From positions 1 to 48,160 of the forward strand of contig JADCEN010000052.1 in assembly GCA_020250175.1 (NCBI GenBank): a DNA stretch of 48,160 bases. Direction: 5' to 3'. Source of the stretch: Rhodobacter sp. Lineage in GTDB: Bacteria > Pseudomonadota > Alphaproteobacteria > Rhodobacterales > Rhodobacteraceae. A model generated the notes under the pieces. That model saw only the letters and a list, made by a program, of their open reading frames with translations, had not been told where the DNA came from and did not search any database. Positions 8,376-17,600 of the stretch are shown here, piece after piece. The position numbers and the translations under genes were made by a program. Each line of letters begins with the position of its first letter. Position 1 is the stretch's first letter.

Positions 8376-8941
8376 GCCGGACCACAGCAGGCCCGTGGAA
8401 GAGGTTCCTGCCATCCAGCCAGAAGTCCATGCGGGTGCCACTTTTCAGCAGCCGGTGACATCATCCCGGCCAGGGCGCAGTCCGCCCGTTTTCATGGCCG
8501 GATACAGTCCCACAGTTGCCGCAAGGCGCGGCTGACCGCCGACAGGATGGGCCATATGGGCAGTGAGGGCGGCAAAGCGGCCGCAGACAGTGAAAAAGCG
8601 GATGCCGCGGTCTTTGCCGGACGTCCCCCTTGCGGCAAGACATCCGACGGACAGGGACGTGCCGTCCAAGGCTGCCTCTGCCTTTGTGAAGACGCTGTCA
8701 GATGACGGCAGACTGACGATCCCGCTTCTGCTTTTGGATGGGCAACGTCCGGTCAGCGTGCTGGAACAGCGTCCGGGTGCGCGGCAGGCCGCCTTCCGCC
8801 AGCACCTCGCCCGTCTGGGGTCGGACGGCCGGGTGGCCAGCGCCCCTGCGGCAAGAAAATCCGCTGCCGGATCAACGCCCCGCGCATCGGACAAAGGACT
8901 GGCTGACTGGGTCCATGTTCGGCACGCCGCAGCGAGCACCC
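8376..8941. other. 566-bp stretch without a recognisable gene
   Basis: It sits between array A and the SDR stop codon. An open frame at 8563-8979 on the plus strand and the minus-strand extension of the SDR frame both look unlike known families and overlap each other. The stretch could be remnant DNA. I see no strong terminator, repeat or RNA gene. Confidence 0.4.
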
Positions 8942-9676
8942 CTAGCCCCGACCAAGAAACGGCATGTCGCGGGCCATGATCGTCATGAAGGGCACGCTGA
9001 CATCCAGCGGCAGGCGCGCCATCTGCAACACGGCATCGGCAACCAGCCGCACATCCATGACCGGCTCTGCCTTCATCGAACCGTCGGCCTGCGACACCCC
9101 CTTTGGCATGGCTGCCACCATATCGGTGGCGGCATTGCCGATGTCGATCTGGCCGCAGGCAATGTTGAAGGCCCGCCCGTCCAGCCCCAGGCTGCGGGTC
9201 AGGCCGGTCACCGCATGTTTCGACATGGTATAGGGTGCCGTTCCGGGACGTGGCACTGCGGCCGAGATGGACCCGTTGTTGATGATCCGGCCACCTTGCG
9301 GGTTCTGGCGGCGCATCATGCCAAAGGCGGCGCGCGCCGTCAGGAACATGCCGGTGATGTTGACGCCGCACAGCGCCAGCCAGTCCGTCACCGCAATTTC
9401 GTCAATCGGCGCAGCCTTGAGCGACATGCCCGCATTGTTGAACAGCACATCCAGATGCCCCCACTCCGCCGCGATCTGCCCGAAAGCGGCATCGACCGCT
9501 GCCGGGTCCGTCACATCGCAGGGCAGGATCAGCGCCGGATTGCCGCCCGCCGTCTGAACCAGCGGCACCTCGCGCCGGCCGATCAGCGCAACGCGCCAGC
9601 CCGCCGCGATAAAGGCGTGCGCCGTGGCCCGCCCGATGCCGCTGCCGGCCCCGGTGATGACGATCCCCTGTGGCAT
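8942..9676 (-). CDS. Short-chain dehydrogenase/reductase (SDR)
   Basis: A 244-aa classical SDR, an NAD(P)-dependent oxidoreductase. Visible motifs are the nucleotide-binding ITGAGSGIG (about 6-14), NNAG in the middle, the catalytic Ser in NGSISAA, and YTMSK giving the Tyr-x3-Lys pair. The ATG at 9676 is preceded by a GGGGGGCGGG stretch and starts exactly at the Rossmann fold; the open frame upstream is not family-like. It lies 202 bp downstream of a xylonate-dehydratase-like gene on the same strand, so a sugar or sugar-acid substrate is possible, but the substrate cannot be read from the sequence. Confidence 0.88.
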   Translation of the reverse strand: MPQGIVITGAGSGIGRATAHAFIAAGWRVALIGRREVPLVQTAGGNPALILPCDVTDPAAVDAAFGQIAAEWGHLDVLFNNAGMSLKAAPIDEIAVTDWLALCGVNITGMFLTARAAFGMMRRQNPQGGRIINNGSISAAVPRPGTAPYTMSKHAVTGLTRSLGLDGRAFNIACGQIDIGNAATDMVAAMPKGVSQADGSMKAEPVMDVRLVADAVLQMARLPLDVSVPFMTIMARDMPFLGRG

Positions 9677-9878
9677 GTCCCGCCCCCCTGCTCTTGCCCC
9701 GCAGTCTGCGATGCAGGTCCGGGGCGATGCAAGGGGGAAGGGCCGTCTGATGCGGCGGCGGCTGTCCGGATTGCCGGCCTGACCCGCCAGAAGCGCTGCC
9801 TTGTCAGACGGCGGCGTCAGACGGGGGCATGGCACAGATGCCCGCCCTGTCCGGCGGCCACCCGGGCCCTGCGCGGGA

Positions 9879-11660
9879 TCAGTGATTGTCGCGGGGCACC
9901 CCCTTGGTGGCCGCGATGCGCCGGTAGTTCAGCGCTGGTTTCAGGACCATGCCTTCGGACAATTGGCCGACCATCCCGCGCTGAATCTCCTGCCAGGGTG
10001 TCTGGTGATCCGGATAGGGAAAGCCACCCTGCGCCACCAGTGCGGCGCGGCGCGCGTCAAGCTCGGCCTGCGGCACCAGCAGATCGGCCCGACCCTGCCG
10101 CAGGTCAATCCGGATGCGGTCCCCGGTATGGACCAGCGCAAGCCCGCCCATGGCCGCCGCCTCGGGCGAGGCATTGAGGATGGACGGAGAACCCGAGGTG
10201 CCCGACTGCCGGCCGTCGCCGATGCAGGGCAGCGTGGTGATGCCCTGCCGGATCAGCGCGGCGGGGGGCTGCATGTTCACCACCTCGGCACTGCCGGGAT
10301 AGCCGATGGGGCCGGTGCCGCGGATCACAAGGATGCAATGCGCGTCGATCTGCAGCGCGGGATCGTCGATGCGGGCGTGATAGTCTTCCGGCCCTTCGAA
10401 CACGATGGCGCGGCCTTCGAAGGCGTCCGGGTCATCGGGGTTCGACAGGTAGCGGTCGCGGAATTCGGCAGCGATGACCGAGGTTTTCATGATGGCCGAG
10501 TCAAAGAGATTGCCCTTGAGGTTCACGAACCCCGCGGCAGGCTTCAGCGGCCGCGCAAAGGGGCGGATCACCTCGGGGTCGTCCACCTGCGCGCCGGCAT
10601 AGGCATCGGCCATGGTCAGGCCGCTGACGGTCCTGGCCTGCGGGTTGGGCAGGGCGCCTGCCGCCATGAGTTCGGCAATCACACCGGGCACGCCGCCCGC
10701 GCGGTGGAAATCCTCGCCCAGAAAGCGCCCGGCAGGCTGCAGATCGACCAGAAGCGGAATGTGCAGGCCAATGCGCTGCCAGTCGTCATTGGTCAGTTCC
10801 AGCCCCAGATGGCGGGCGATGGCGTTGAGGTGAATGGGCGCATTGGTAGAGCCGCCGATGGCGGAATTGACCACGATGGCATTCTCGAAGGACGCCCGCG
10901 TCATGATGTCGGACGGCTTCAGATCCTCGCGGACCATATCCACGATGCGCCGCCCCGTAAGATAGGCGATCTGGCCGCGTTCGCGGTAGGGCGCGGGAAT
11001 GGCGGCAGAGCCGGGCAACTGCATGCCCAGCGCCTCGGCCAGGGAATTCATCGTCGTGGCCGTGCCCATCGTGTTGCAATACCCCACCGAAGGGGCCGAG
11101 GCTGCGGCCATATCCATGAAGCCTTCATAGTCGATCTCGCCCGCCGCAAGCTGCTGGCGCCCCGCCCAGACGATGGTGCCCGACCCGGCGCGCCGCCCCT
11201 TGTGCCAGCCGTTCAGCATCGGGCCGACCGACAGGGCTATGGCGGGAATGTCCACCGTGGCTGCCGCCATCAGCAGGGCGGGCGTGGTCTTGTCGCAGCC
11301 GATGGTCAGCACGACCCCGTCCAGCGGATAGCCGTACAGCGTTTCTACCAGCCCCAGATAGGCCAGGTTGCGGTCCAGCGCCGCCGTGGGGCGCTTGCCG
11401 GTTTCCTGGATGGGGTGGACGGGAAACTCAAGGCAGATGCCGCCCGAGGCCACGATACCGTCGCGCACACGCTTGGCCAGGTCCACATGGTGACGGTTGC
11501 AGGGCGACAGGTCGGACCCGGTCTGGGCGATGCCGATGATCGGCTTGCCGGACTGCAATTCGGCGCGCGTGATGCCGTAGTTCAGGTAGCGCTCGATATA
11601 AAGCGCGGTCATGCCGGGGTTGTCGGGGTTGTCGAACCAGGATTGCGAACGGAGTTTCAT
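9879..11660 (-). CDS. IlvD/Edd-family sugar-acid dehydratase, xylonate dehydratase-like
   Basis: A 593-aa iron-sulfur dehydratase that should convert an aldonic acid to the 2-keto-3-deoxy acid. The three cysteines expected for the cluster are present in [15 protein letters not shown] and GYCNTMGT. The layout resembles the D-xylonate dehydratase (XylD/YagF) branch more than IlvD itself: [20 protein letters not shown] at the start, [28 protein letters not shown] and the ending PRDNH. The ATG at 11660 has AGGGA upstream. An SDR gene follows on the same strand, but xylose dehydrogenase, lactonase and aldolase genes are not evident, so the true substrate (xylonate, arabonate, gluconate or similar) stays open. 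Confidence 0.82.
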   Translation of the reverse strand: MKLRSQSWFDNPDNPGMTALYIERYLNYGITRAELQSGKPIIGIAQTGSDLSPCNRHHVDLAKRVRDGIVASGGICLEFPVHPIQETGKRPTAALDRNLAYLGLVETLYGYPLDGVVLTIGCDKTTPALLMAAATVDIPAIALSVGPMLNGWHKGRRAGSGTIVWAGRQQLAAGEIDYEGFMDMAAASAPSVGYCNTMGTATTMNSLAEALGMQLPGSAAIPAPYRERGQIAYLTGRRIVDMVREDLKPSDIMTRASFENAIVVNSAIGGSTNAPIHLNAIARHLGLELTNDDWQRIGLHIPLLVDLQPAGRFLGEDFHRAGGVPGVIAELMAAGALPNPQARTVSGLTMADAYAGAQVDDPEVIRPFARPLKPAAGFVNLKGNLFDSAIMKTSVIAAEFRDRYLSNPDDPDAFEGRAIVFEGPEDYHARIDDPALQIDAHCILVIRGTGPIGYPGSAEVVNMQPPAALIRQGITTLPCIGDGRQSGTSGSPSILNASPEAAAMGGLALVHTGDRIRIDLRQGRADLLVPQAELDARRAALVAQGGFPYPDHQTPWQEIQRGMVGQLSEGMVLKPALNYRRIAATKGVPRDNH

Positions 11661-11998
11661 GATATCCCTGAAAGTTGCACAGAGGCCCGCAGAGTTGCGG
11701 CGCACCCCGTGACCCTGCCCTGCGCCTTGGGCGCGGTCAACGTTGCCCGCTGTCCCGGCCAGGGGAATCGCATTTGGATGGGACAGGTTGCCCCCGGCCT
11801 CTCCCGGAGGCAATCCTCGTGACGATATCGCCCGGAGCCTGTGTTCATCTTCACAAGATGCTCCTGTGACCGCCGAAAAGAAATCCAAATGCGACAGCCC
11901 TGCTGTCCCGGCGGCAGCCACTTGCGTGGTCACCGGACGGCGTGCTTATTGTCCGCGTCTGCGCCCGGTCGGGGCGGCGAAGGGCGGGGAATGCCGGC
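11661..11998. promoter_or_regulatory. Divergent gap with 12-bp inverted repeat
   Basis: This 338-bp stretch separates the leftward dehydratase gene from the rightward haloperoxidase gene. It holds TCGCATTTGGAT at 11768-11779 and its exact reverse complement at 11883-11894, centres about 115 bp apart. The AT-rich core stands out from the GC-rich surroundings. I infer two sites for one regulator, perhaps acting by looping; no regulator gene is adjacent. No gene is seen in the gap. Confidence 0.45.
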
Positions 11999-13309
11999 AT
12001 GAACATCATCCTTCGGGCGGCATCGGTCTGTGCCGTGATGCTGTGGGGCTGGGCCGGGGCGGCGCAGGCGGCACTGCCGCCGGAACAGGTTCTGCAGAAC
12101 TGGTACAGGCTGATGCTGGAACTGGTGCGCCACACGCCCACCTATTCGCCCCCGGTCGCAAGCCGTGCCTTCGCCTATGTCGGCATCACCGGGTTCGAGG
12201 CCGTCGCAGGCGGCAGCGATGACCTTCAGACGCTTGCCGGGCAGATCAACGGGCTGACGGCCCTTCCCGCCCGCGACGCTGCCCTTGCCTATGATGACGG
12301 GGTGGTCCTTCAGGCGGCGCTGTCGACGGCGGTCAAGACCTTTTTTTCCAACACCGGACCGACCGGCCAGCGGGCCATGGCCGCGATGGAGCGCGTGCTG
12401 ACGGAAAAGACTGCGGCCGGCCTTCCCGGGGATGTCACAGCGCGCAGCAGGGCGCTGGGGGTGGCGGTTGCGCAGCATGTGGTCAGCTGGTCCCTGACCG
12501 ATGGCGGTGCCGTGGTGGAAAACATGGGCTTCCCTTATGACTACGCGCTCGGGACAGCGCCGGGGGCCTGGGTGCCGACCAGCAGGATCGTGCAGCAGCA
12601 AAAGCCGCTTCTGCCGAAGTGGGGCAACAACCGCACCTTTGCCATGCCGAATGGTGCCACCTGCGGCCTGCCCCCGCCGCCCGCCTACAGTGTGGAACCG
12701 GGATCGGCCTTCTACGCAGAGGCCAAAGAGGTTTACGACACCGTCAAGTCCCTGACCGCGGAACAGCGCGAGATCGCGCGGTTCTGGTCGGATGACCCGA
12801 TGCTGTCGCCAACCCCGCCGGGCCACTGGATTTCCATCGCCCTGCAGGTCCAGAACTCCACCGATGCCCCGCTGGCCGAGCAGGTCGATCTGCAGGCCCG
12901 GCTTGGCATCGCGCTGGCCGATGCCTTTATCGGCTGCTGGCATGCGAAGTTCGAATATGATCTGCTGCGCCCGGTCACCTATATCCGCGCCACCATGGAC
13001 CCCAAATGGGAACCGCTGCTGAACACCCCGCCCTTTCCGGAATATCCCAGCGGCCACAGCACCCAGTCGGGGGCCGCCGCCGAAGTGCTGACCGACTTTT
13101 TCGGCGAAGATTTCGCCTTCGAGGATGCAACCCATCTGGACGACGGGCTGGCGCCGCGCCGGTTCCCCAGCTTCTGGGCGGCGGCGCAGGAGGCGGGAAT
13201 GTCCCGCCTGTATGGCGGCATCCATTTCCGGTCTGCGATTGACCGGGGGCTGGAACAGGGCCGCTGCATCGGGCGCTATGTGACCGCCCTGCAAACGAGG
13301 ATCAGATGA
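11999..13309 (+). CDS. Vanadium-dependent haloperoxidase/PAP2-type secreted protein
   Basis: A 436-aa protein with a signal peptide (about residues 1-24, ending AQA) and the vanadate/phosphate pocket of the vanadium haloperoxidase and PAP2 acid phosphatase superfamily. The three motif regions are in order: LLRPVTYIR, YPSGHSTQSG, and SRLYGGIHFRSAIDRG. Haloperoxidases use H2O2 to oxidise halides; related proteins are phosphatases, and the sequence alone does not settle which. I took the ATG at 11999 because it begins the signal peptide. Its stop overlaps the start of the next gene by 4 bp, indicating translational coupling to an FG-GAP protein that is also exported. Confidence 0.85.
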   Translation: MNIILRAASVCAVMLWGWAGAAQAALPPEQVLQNWYRLMLELVRHTPTYSPPVASRAFAYVGITGFEAVAGGSDDLQTLAGQINGLTALPARDAALAYDDGVVLQAALSTAVKTFFSNTGPTGQRAMAAMERVLTEKTAAGLPGDVTARSRALGVAVAQHVVSWSLTDGGAVVENMGFPYDYALGTAPGAWVPTSRIVQQQKPLLPKWGNNRTFAMPNGATCGLPPPPAYSVEPGSAFYAEAKEVYDTVKSLTAEQREIARFWSDDPMLSPTPPGHWISIALQVQNSTDAPLAEQVDLQARLGIALADAFIGCWHAKFEYDLLRPVTYIRATMDPKWEPLLNTPPFPEYPSGHSTQSGAAAEVLTDFFGEDFAFEDATHLDDGLAPRRFPSFWAAAQEAGMSRLYGGIHFRSAIDRGLEQGRCIGRYVTALQTRIR

Positions 13310-14907
13310 TGGCCTCTGGCATCTTGCCCGTCGCCGCCCTTTCGCTTGTGACCGGCGGTCTTGGCATGGCATGGGCCGAAGAGACGCCGGTCATCCCCCG
13401 TTTCGTGGAAGAGGGCGGCATCACCAGCATCTATGAGGGCGAGTGGGAGTATATGGTGGGCGGCGGGGCCGCGACTTTCGATTGCAACGGTGACGGCTTT
13501 CCCGAGATGTTGCTGGCCGGCGGCACGGCCCCGGCCACCTTGTATCGCAATGTCAGCACCCGGGGCGGCCCCCTGCGCTTTGCCGCCGAACCAGGCGGGC
13601 TGGAGATTGACAGGGTTGCGGGGGCCTATCCGCTGGACATCGACAGCGACGGGGTCACCGACATCATTCTGTTGCGCGTCGGCGAAAACCTGGTGATGCG
13701 GGGGCTGGGCAACTGCCGGTTCGAGCGCGCGAACAAGGCCTGGGGATTTGACGGGGGCGATGCCTGGTCTACCGCCTTCGCCGCCACCTGGGAACGCGGC
13801 GCGGCCTGGCCGACGCTGGCCATCGGCAATTACGTCGACCGGAAAGAGGAAGCCTTTCCCTGGGGGTCGTGCACCGACAACTGGCTGCACCGCCCCAACA
13901 GGGCAGGCACCGGCTTTGCCCCGCCCCTGCCGCTGACGCCCAGCTACTGCGCCCTGTCGATGCTGTTCACCGACTGGAACCGCTCCGGCACGCCCGGCCT
14001 GCGGGTGTCCAACGACCGCGAGTATTACAAGGGCGGCACCGAGCAGATGTGGCGCATTGAGCCGGGGGCAAAGCCGGTGCTTTACGGCGAGGCGGATGGC
14101 TGGAAAACGCTGAAGATCTGGGGCATGGGCATTGCCAGCCATGATCTGAACTTTGACGGCTATCCGGAATACTTCCTGACCAGCATGGCGGACAACAAGC
14201 TGCAGACACTGGCCGTGGTGCCTGAAACGGGCGCGCCGAAGCCAGCTTACGCGGATGTCGCCTTTGCCAGGGGGGCGATTGCCCAGCGGCCCTATATGGG
14301 TGATGACCTGCGGCCCAGCACCGCCTGGCATGCGCAGTTCGAGGATGTGAACAACGACGGCCTGGCGGATCTGTTCGTGGCCAAGGGCAATGTCGCCAAG
14401 ATGCCCGACTTTGCCGAAAAAGACCCCAACAACCTGCTGCTGCAAAGGCCCGACGGAACCTTTCTTGAGTCGGGCGGCCTGTCCGGTGTCGGCAGCACCC
14501 GCATTGCGCGCGGCGCGGCCCTGGTGGATTTCAACCTGGATGGGCTGCTTGATCTGGTAGTGGTGAACCGCTGGGAACCGGCAGAGCTGTGGCGCAATAC
14601 CACTGCGGATGCAGGCAACTGGCTGCAGCTGCGCCTGCGCCAACCCGGCCCGAACCCGGATGCGATCGGGTCCTGGATCGAGGTTCGCCTTGGCGATGTG
14701 GTGCAGCGCCGCGAAGTGACCTCGGGCGGCGGTCATGCCGGGGGCAGCCTTGGCTGGTGGCATATGGGCCTTGGGGCAGAAAAGGCCCCCGAGATACGGG
14801 TGATCTGGCCGGATGGCAGCGCAGGGGCGTGGCAGCGGGTTGAGGCCAACGCCTTTTACGATGTCGGGCGTGACAGCACCGCCAGGCCCTGGCTGCCACC
14901 GCGCTGA
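13306..14907 (+). CDS. Secreted FG-GAP/VCBS repeat protein with ASPIC/UnbV domain (CRTAC1-like)
   Basis: A 533-aa protein with a signal peptide (about 1-24). It carries several FG-GAP repeats with calcium-loop-like DxNxDGxxD motifs: DCNGDGFPE, DIDSDGVTD, DLNFDGYPE, DVNNDGLAD and DFNLDGLLD. The C-terminus (about 440-525) is an ASPIC/UnbV-type domain. This makes a beta-propeller typical of CRTAC1 proteins, with no known enzymatic reaction. The start overlaps the haloperoxidase stop by 4 bp, so the two are very likely produced together, perhaps as a pair in the periplasm or outside the cell. I infer a partner or scaffold role; binding has not been shown. Confidence 0.88.
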   Translation: MMASGILPVAALSLVTGGLGMAWAEETPVIPRFVEEGGITSIYEGEWEYMVGGGAATFDCNGDGFPEMLLAGGTAPATLYRNVSTRGGPLRFAAEPGGLEIDRVAGAYPLDIDSDGVTDIILLRVGENLVMRGLGNCRFERANKAWGFDGGDAWSTAFAATWERGAAWPTLAIGNYVDRKEEAFPWGSCTDNWLHRPNRAGTGFAPPLPLTPSYCALSMLFTDWNRSGTPGLRVSNDREYYKGGTEQMWRIEPGAKPVLYGEADGWKTLKIWGMGIASHDLNFDGYPEYFLTSMADNKLQTLAVVPETGAPKPAYADVAFARGAIAQRPYMGDDLRPSTAWHAQFEDVNNDGLADLFVAKGNVAKMPDFAEKDPNNLLLQRPDGTFLESGGLSGVGSTRIARGAALVDFNLDGLLDLVVVNRWEPAELWRNTTADAGNWLQLRLRQPGPNPDAIGSWIEVRLGDVVQRREVTSGGGHAGGSLGWWHMGLGAEKAPEIRVIWPDGSAGAWQRVEANAFYDVGRDSTARPWLPPR

Positions 14908-14969
14908 AACCGCGCCGCACCGCATCCGGCAGGGTGCGCCCGGTCAGGTCTGCACTTAGCCGTCCCGGC

Positions 14970-16592
14970 CTAGCGGCTGGCCAGCGTTTCGAACAGCCGC
15001 GCCACGCCTTCGGCACCGGGGTCCTTGTGGCCTGCCAGCTTGTCCTGTGACAGATAGCTGGCGCGCCCGGCCTTGGCGCGGGTCATCTGCGCCGTCGCAT
15101 CTGCCCCGCTGCGGGCCGCCCGGGATGCCGCCGCCAGCCCGCCGGGAAGGGCCTGCAGCGCGGGGGCCAGCGCATCGATCATCGTGCGGTCGCCCGGCTT
15201 GGCGCCGCCCACCTGCATGACCCGCTCCAGCCCGGCCTGCATGGCCCCGATCAGGTCGCGGCCCCCGGCCGAGGCATCGCCGGCGGCGGCAAAGAAGATG
15301 GCCAGCAGCACGCCCGAGGACCCGCCCATCGTCTGGCTGAGTTCGGTGCCGATGGCGCGGTAAAGCTGTGTCGGATCCGCCAGCGGCAGGCGGTTCAGCG
15401 CCGCAATCAATGCCCGCGCGGCCCCGGCCAGCGTGCTGCCGGTGTCGCCGTCGCCGGATTTGGCATCAAGCGCGTTCAGGTCGGCCTCGGCGGCGATCAG
15501 GGCGCGGCAGCAGTCTTCGATCAGCGCCCGGCGGGCCGGATGGGCCGAAGGCAGCGGCTGGATCGGCGTCAGCCCGTCGGGCAAGGGACGCATGGTCACC
15601 TCGCCCAGCGCGGCAAGGCCGGGCCAGGCATGGGGGCCGACCGGGTCGGCAAGGGCCGCCACCTGATCGGCCTCCACCGGCAGGACCGAGATCGAGAAGC
15701 CATGCATGTCAAGCGAGGTCATCATCGCCGCAGGCCCGACCAGCCATTTCACCCGGTCGCGCAGCGCCGAGCGCGCCAGTTCCTCGGCCAGCACGCTCAT
15801 CTCCAGCGGCGTCGTGCCGCCAAGGTTGTTGAGCAGCGCCACATGGTCACCCGGCGCGACATGGGGGGACAGCCGATCAACCACCATCGCCATCGCGGCG
15901 CGGGCCGTTGCGAAATCCACCTGTTCCACCCCGGCCTCGCCATGGATGCCCAGGCCCAGTTCCGCCTTGCCCGGATCGATGCGCAGTTCCTTGGGCGATC
16001 CGGGCACGGTGCAGGTATCCAGCGACATGCCGATTGATGCTGCCCCGGCGATCACCTTGCGCGCGGCGGCGCTGACCGTCTCAAGGTCCGCGCCCGCTTC
16101 GGCCAGGGCACCGGCAATCTTGTGGACGAACAGCGTGCCCGCCACGCCGCGCGCCTGCGGCAGGTCGGGCAGGGCCACGTCATCGTCGACGATGACCATC
16201 GACACCTTGTGCCCGAAGGCGCGGGCACGCTCGGCGGCCAGGCCGAAGTTCAGCCGGTCGCCCGTGTAGTTCTTCACGATCAGCAGGCAGCCCGCCTTGC
16301 CGGTGACGGCCAGGATGCCCGCAAGCACCGCATCGACGGAAGGAGAGGCGAAGACATCGCCGCAGACGGCGGCGGTCAGCAGCCCCTGGCCGACGAAACC
16401 GGCATGGCTGGGCTCGTGCCCCGATCCGCCGCCCGAAACCAGCGCCACCTTGCTGCGGTCCCAGTCGGTGCGGACCACAACGCGGACATGCGGATAGCCG
16501 TCAAGCCGCGCCAGCAGGCCGCCCGAGGTGCGGACCAGCCCGTCGATCGCCTCGGTGACGAGGGTTTCCTTGCTGTTGATGAACTGCATCAC
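14970..16592 (-). CDS. ATP-dependent dihydroxyacetone kinase, fused DhaK-DhaL
   Basis: A 540-aa single-chain kinase. The DhaK half (about 1-330) shows GGGSGHEPSH (54-63), KNYTGD (107-112) and GIHGE with the substrate-binding His at 217. The DhaL half (about 350-540) has ALDAKSGDGDTGST, whose aspartates hold Mg-ADP. The fused form uses ATP rather than the phosphotransferase system. It phosphorylates dihydroxyacetone; relatives act on glyceraldehyde or erythrulose. It is the last gene of the leftward transporter operon, 12 bp after an ABC ATPase, so its substrate is probably what the transporter brings in or a one-step oxidation product. No glycerol dehydrogenase, glpK or glpD is present. Either of the first two Met codons could be the start. 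Confidence 0.9.
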   Translation of the reverse strand: MMQFINSKETLVTEAIDGLVRTSGGLLARLDGYPHVRVVVRTDWDRSKVALVSGGGSGHEPSHAGFVGQGLLTAAVCGDVFASPSVDAVLAGILAVTGKAGCLLIVKNYTGDRLNFGLAAERARAFGHKVSMVIVDDDVALPDLPQARGVAGTLFVHKIAGALAEAGADLETVSAAARKVIAGAASIGMSLDTCTVPGSPKELRIDPGKAELGLGIHGEAGVEQVDFATARAAMAMVVDRLSPHVAPGDHVALLNNLGGTTPLEMSVLAEELARSALRDRVKWLVGPAAMMTSLDMHGFSISVLPVEADQVAALADPVGPHAWPGLAALGEVTMRPLPDGLTPIQPLPSAHPARRALIEDCCRALIAAEADLNALDAKSGDGDTGSTLAGAARALIAALNRLPLADPTQLYRAIGTELSQTMGGSSGVLLAIFFAAAGDASAGGRDLIGAMQAGLERVMQVGGAKPGDRTMIDALAPALQALPGGLAAASRAARSGADATAQMTRAKAGRASYLSQDKLAGHKDPGAEGVARLFETLASR

Positions 16593-16604
16593 TGGAAATC
16601 TCCC

Positions 16605-17600
16605 TTAGTTTACACGGGCGCCGCTGGCGTCGAACCAAAGCGGCTTGTCCGGCTGGATGGCAAGGGTGTCGCCGGGGCTGTGCGGGCTGTGCGGATCGGT
16701 GAGCGTGATCAGCTCGTGGCCGGCCAGCGTCAGATGCAGCCGGGTCTGGTCCCCCAGATGTTCAACCCGGCGCACGGTGGCAGCCTGCCCTGCCCCCTGC
16801 CGAATATGTTCGGGGCGCAGGCCGATCTGCGTGGCCCCGGGGGGCGCACCGGCAAACAGACTGGCGGGCAGAAGATTGATGCGGGGCTGCCCCAGGCGGG
16901 TGGCAACATCGGCGCTGACCGGATTCTCGTAAATCTCGCGCGGCGCGCCGAATTGCACAAGCCGGCCGCAATCAAGCACGCCGACATGGCTGGCCATGGT
17001 CATCGCCTCGATCTGGTCATGGGTCACATAGAGGAAGGTGGCCCCCAGATCGGTGTGAATGCGCTTCAGCTCGACCCGCATTTCCGCGCGCAGCTTGGCA
17101 TCCAGCGACGACAGCGGTTCATCCATCAAAAAGATGCGCGGGCTGCGCACCAGGGCGCGGCCGATCGAGACGCGCTGCATCTCGCCGCCGGACAGCCGTG
17201 TGGCCTTGTTGTCCAGCTTGTGGGCAATGCGCAGCACTTCGGCCACCTCCTGCACCCGGGCGGCGATCTGCGGCGCGGGCCAGTTCAGGATCGGCGAGCG
17301 CAAAGGGAAGGCCAGATTGTCGCGGACCGTCAGATGCGGGTACAGCGAATATTGCTGGAACACCATCGCCACATCGCGCTGCGCGGGCGTATCGGCCAGA
17401 ACGCTGGCCCCGCCGATGCGCACATCGCCCGCATCGGGGGCATCCAGCCCCGAGATCAGCCGCAGCGTGGTGGTCTTGCCCGCCCCGGTTGGCCCCAGCA
17501 GCACCACAAAGGCCCCGTCGGGAATCGTCATGCTGACGCCCTGCAGCGCCTGTGTCTTGCCATAGGCCTTTGACAGGCCGTCCAGAACCACCTCAGCCAT
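16605..17600 (-). CDS. Sugar/polyol ABC transporter ATP-binding protein (second)
   Basis: A 331-aa ATPase of the UgpC/MalK type with a C-terminal regulatory OB-like region. Walker A is GPTGAGKTT, the signature is LSGGEMQRVSIGRA, Walker B is RIFLMDEPLSSLDA and the switch His is in YVTHDQ. The ATG at 17600 overlaps the end of the preceding ATPase gene by 8 bp, so the two are translationally coupled and probably form a heterodimer. The long upstream part of the open frame is the antisense-like shadow of that ATPase and was excluded. The dihydroxyacetone-kinase gene follows after 12 bp. Confidence 0.9.
   Translation of the reverse strand: MAEVVLDGLSKAYGKTQALQGVSMTIPDGAFVVLLGPTGAGKTTTLRLISGLDAPDAGDVRIGGASVLADTPAQRDVAMVFQQYSLYPHLTVRDNLAFPLRSPILNWPAPQIAARVQEVAEVLRIAHKLDNKATRLSGGEMQRVSIGRALVRSPRIFLMDEPLSSLDAKLRAEMRVELKRIHTDLGATFLYVTHDQIEAMTMASHVGVLDCGRLVQFGAPREIYENPVSADVATRLGQPRINLLPASLFAGAPPGATQIGLRPEHIRQGAGQAATVRRVEHLGDQTRLHLTLAGHELITLTDPHSPHSPGDTLAIQPDKPLWFDASGARVN

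Noticed and set aside
7335-8705. Long open frames on both strands (up to 392 aa) over array A
   Set aside because: They follow the tandem GC-rich repeats, contain the same peptide in tandem, overlap each other on opposite strands and match no family.
8445-9371. Gene overlapping the SDR on the minus strand
   Set aside because: Shadow frame of the SDR running into the gene-free stretch; no domain seen.
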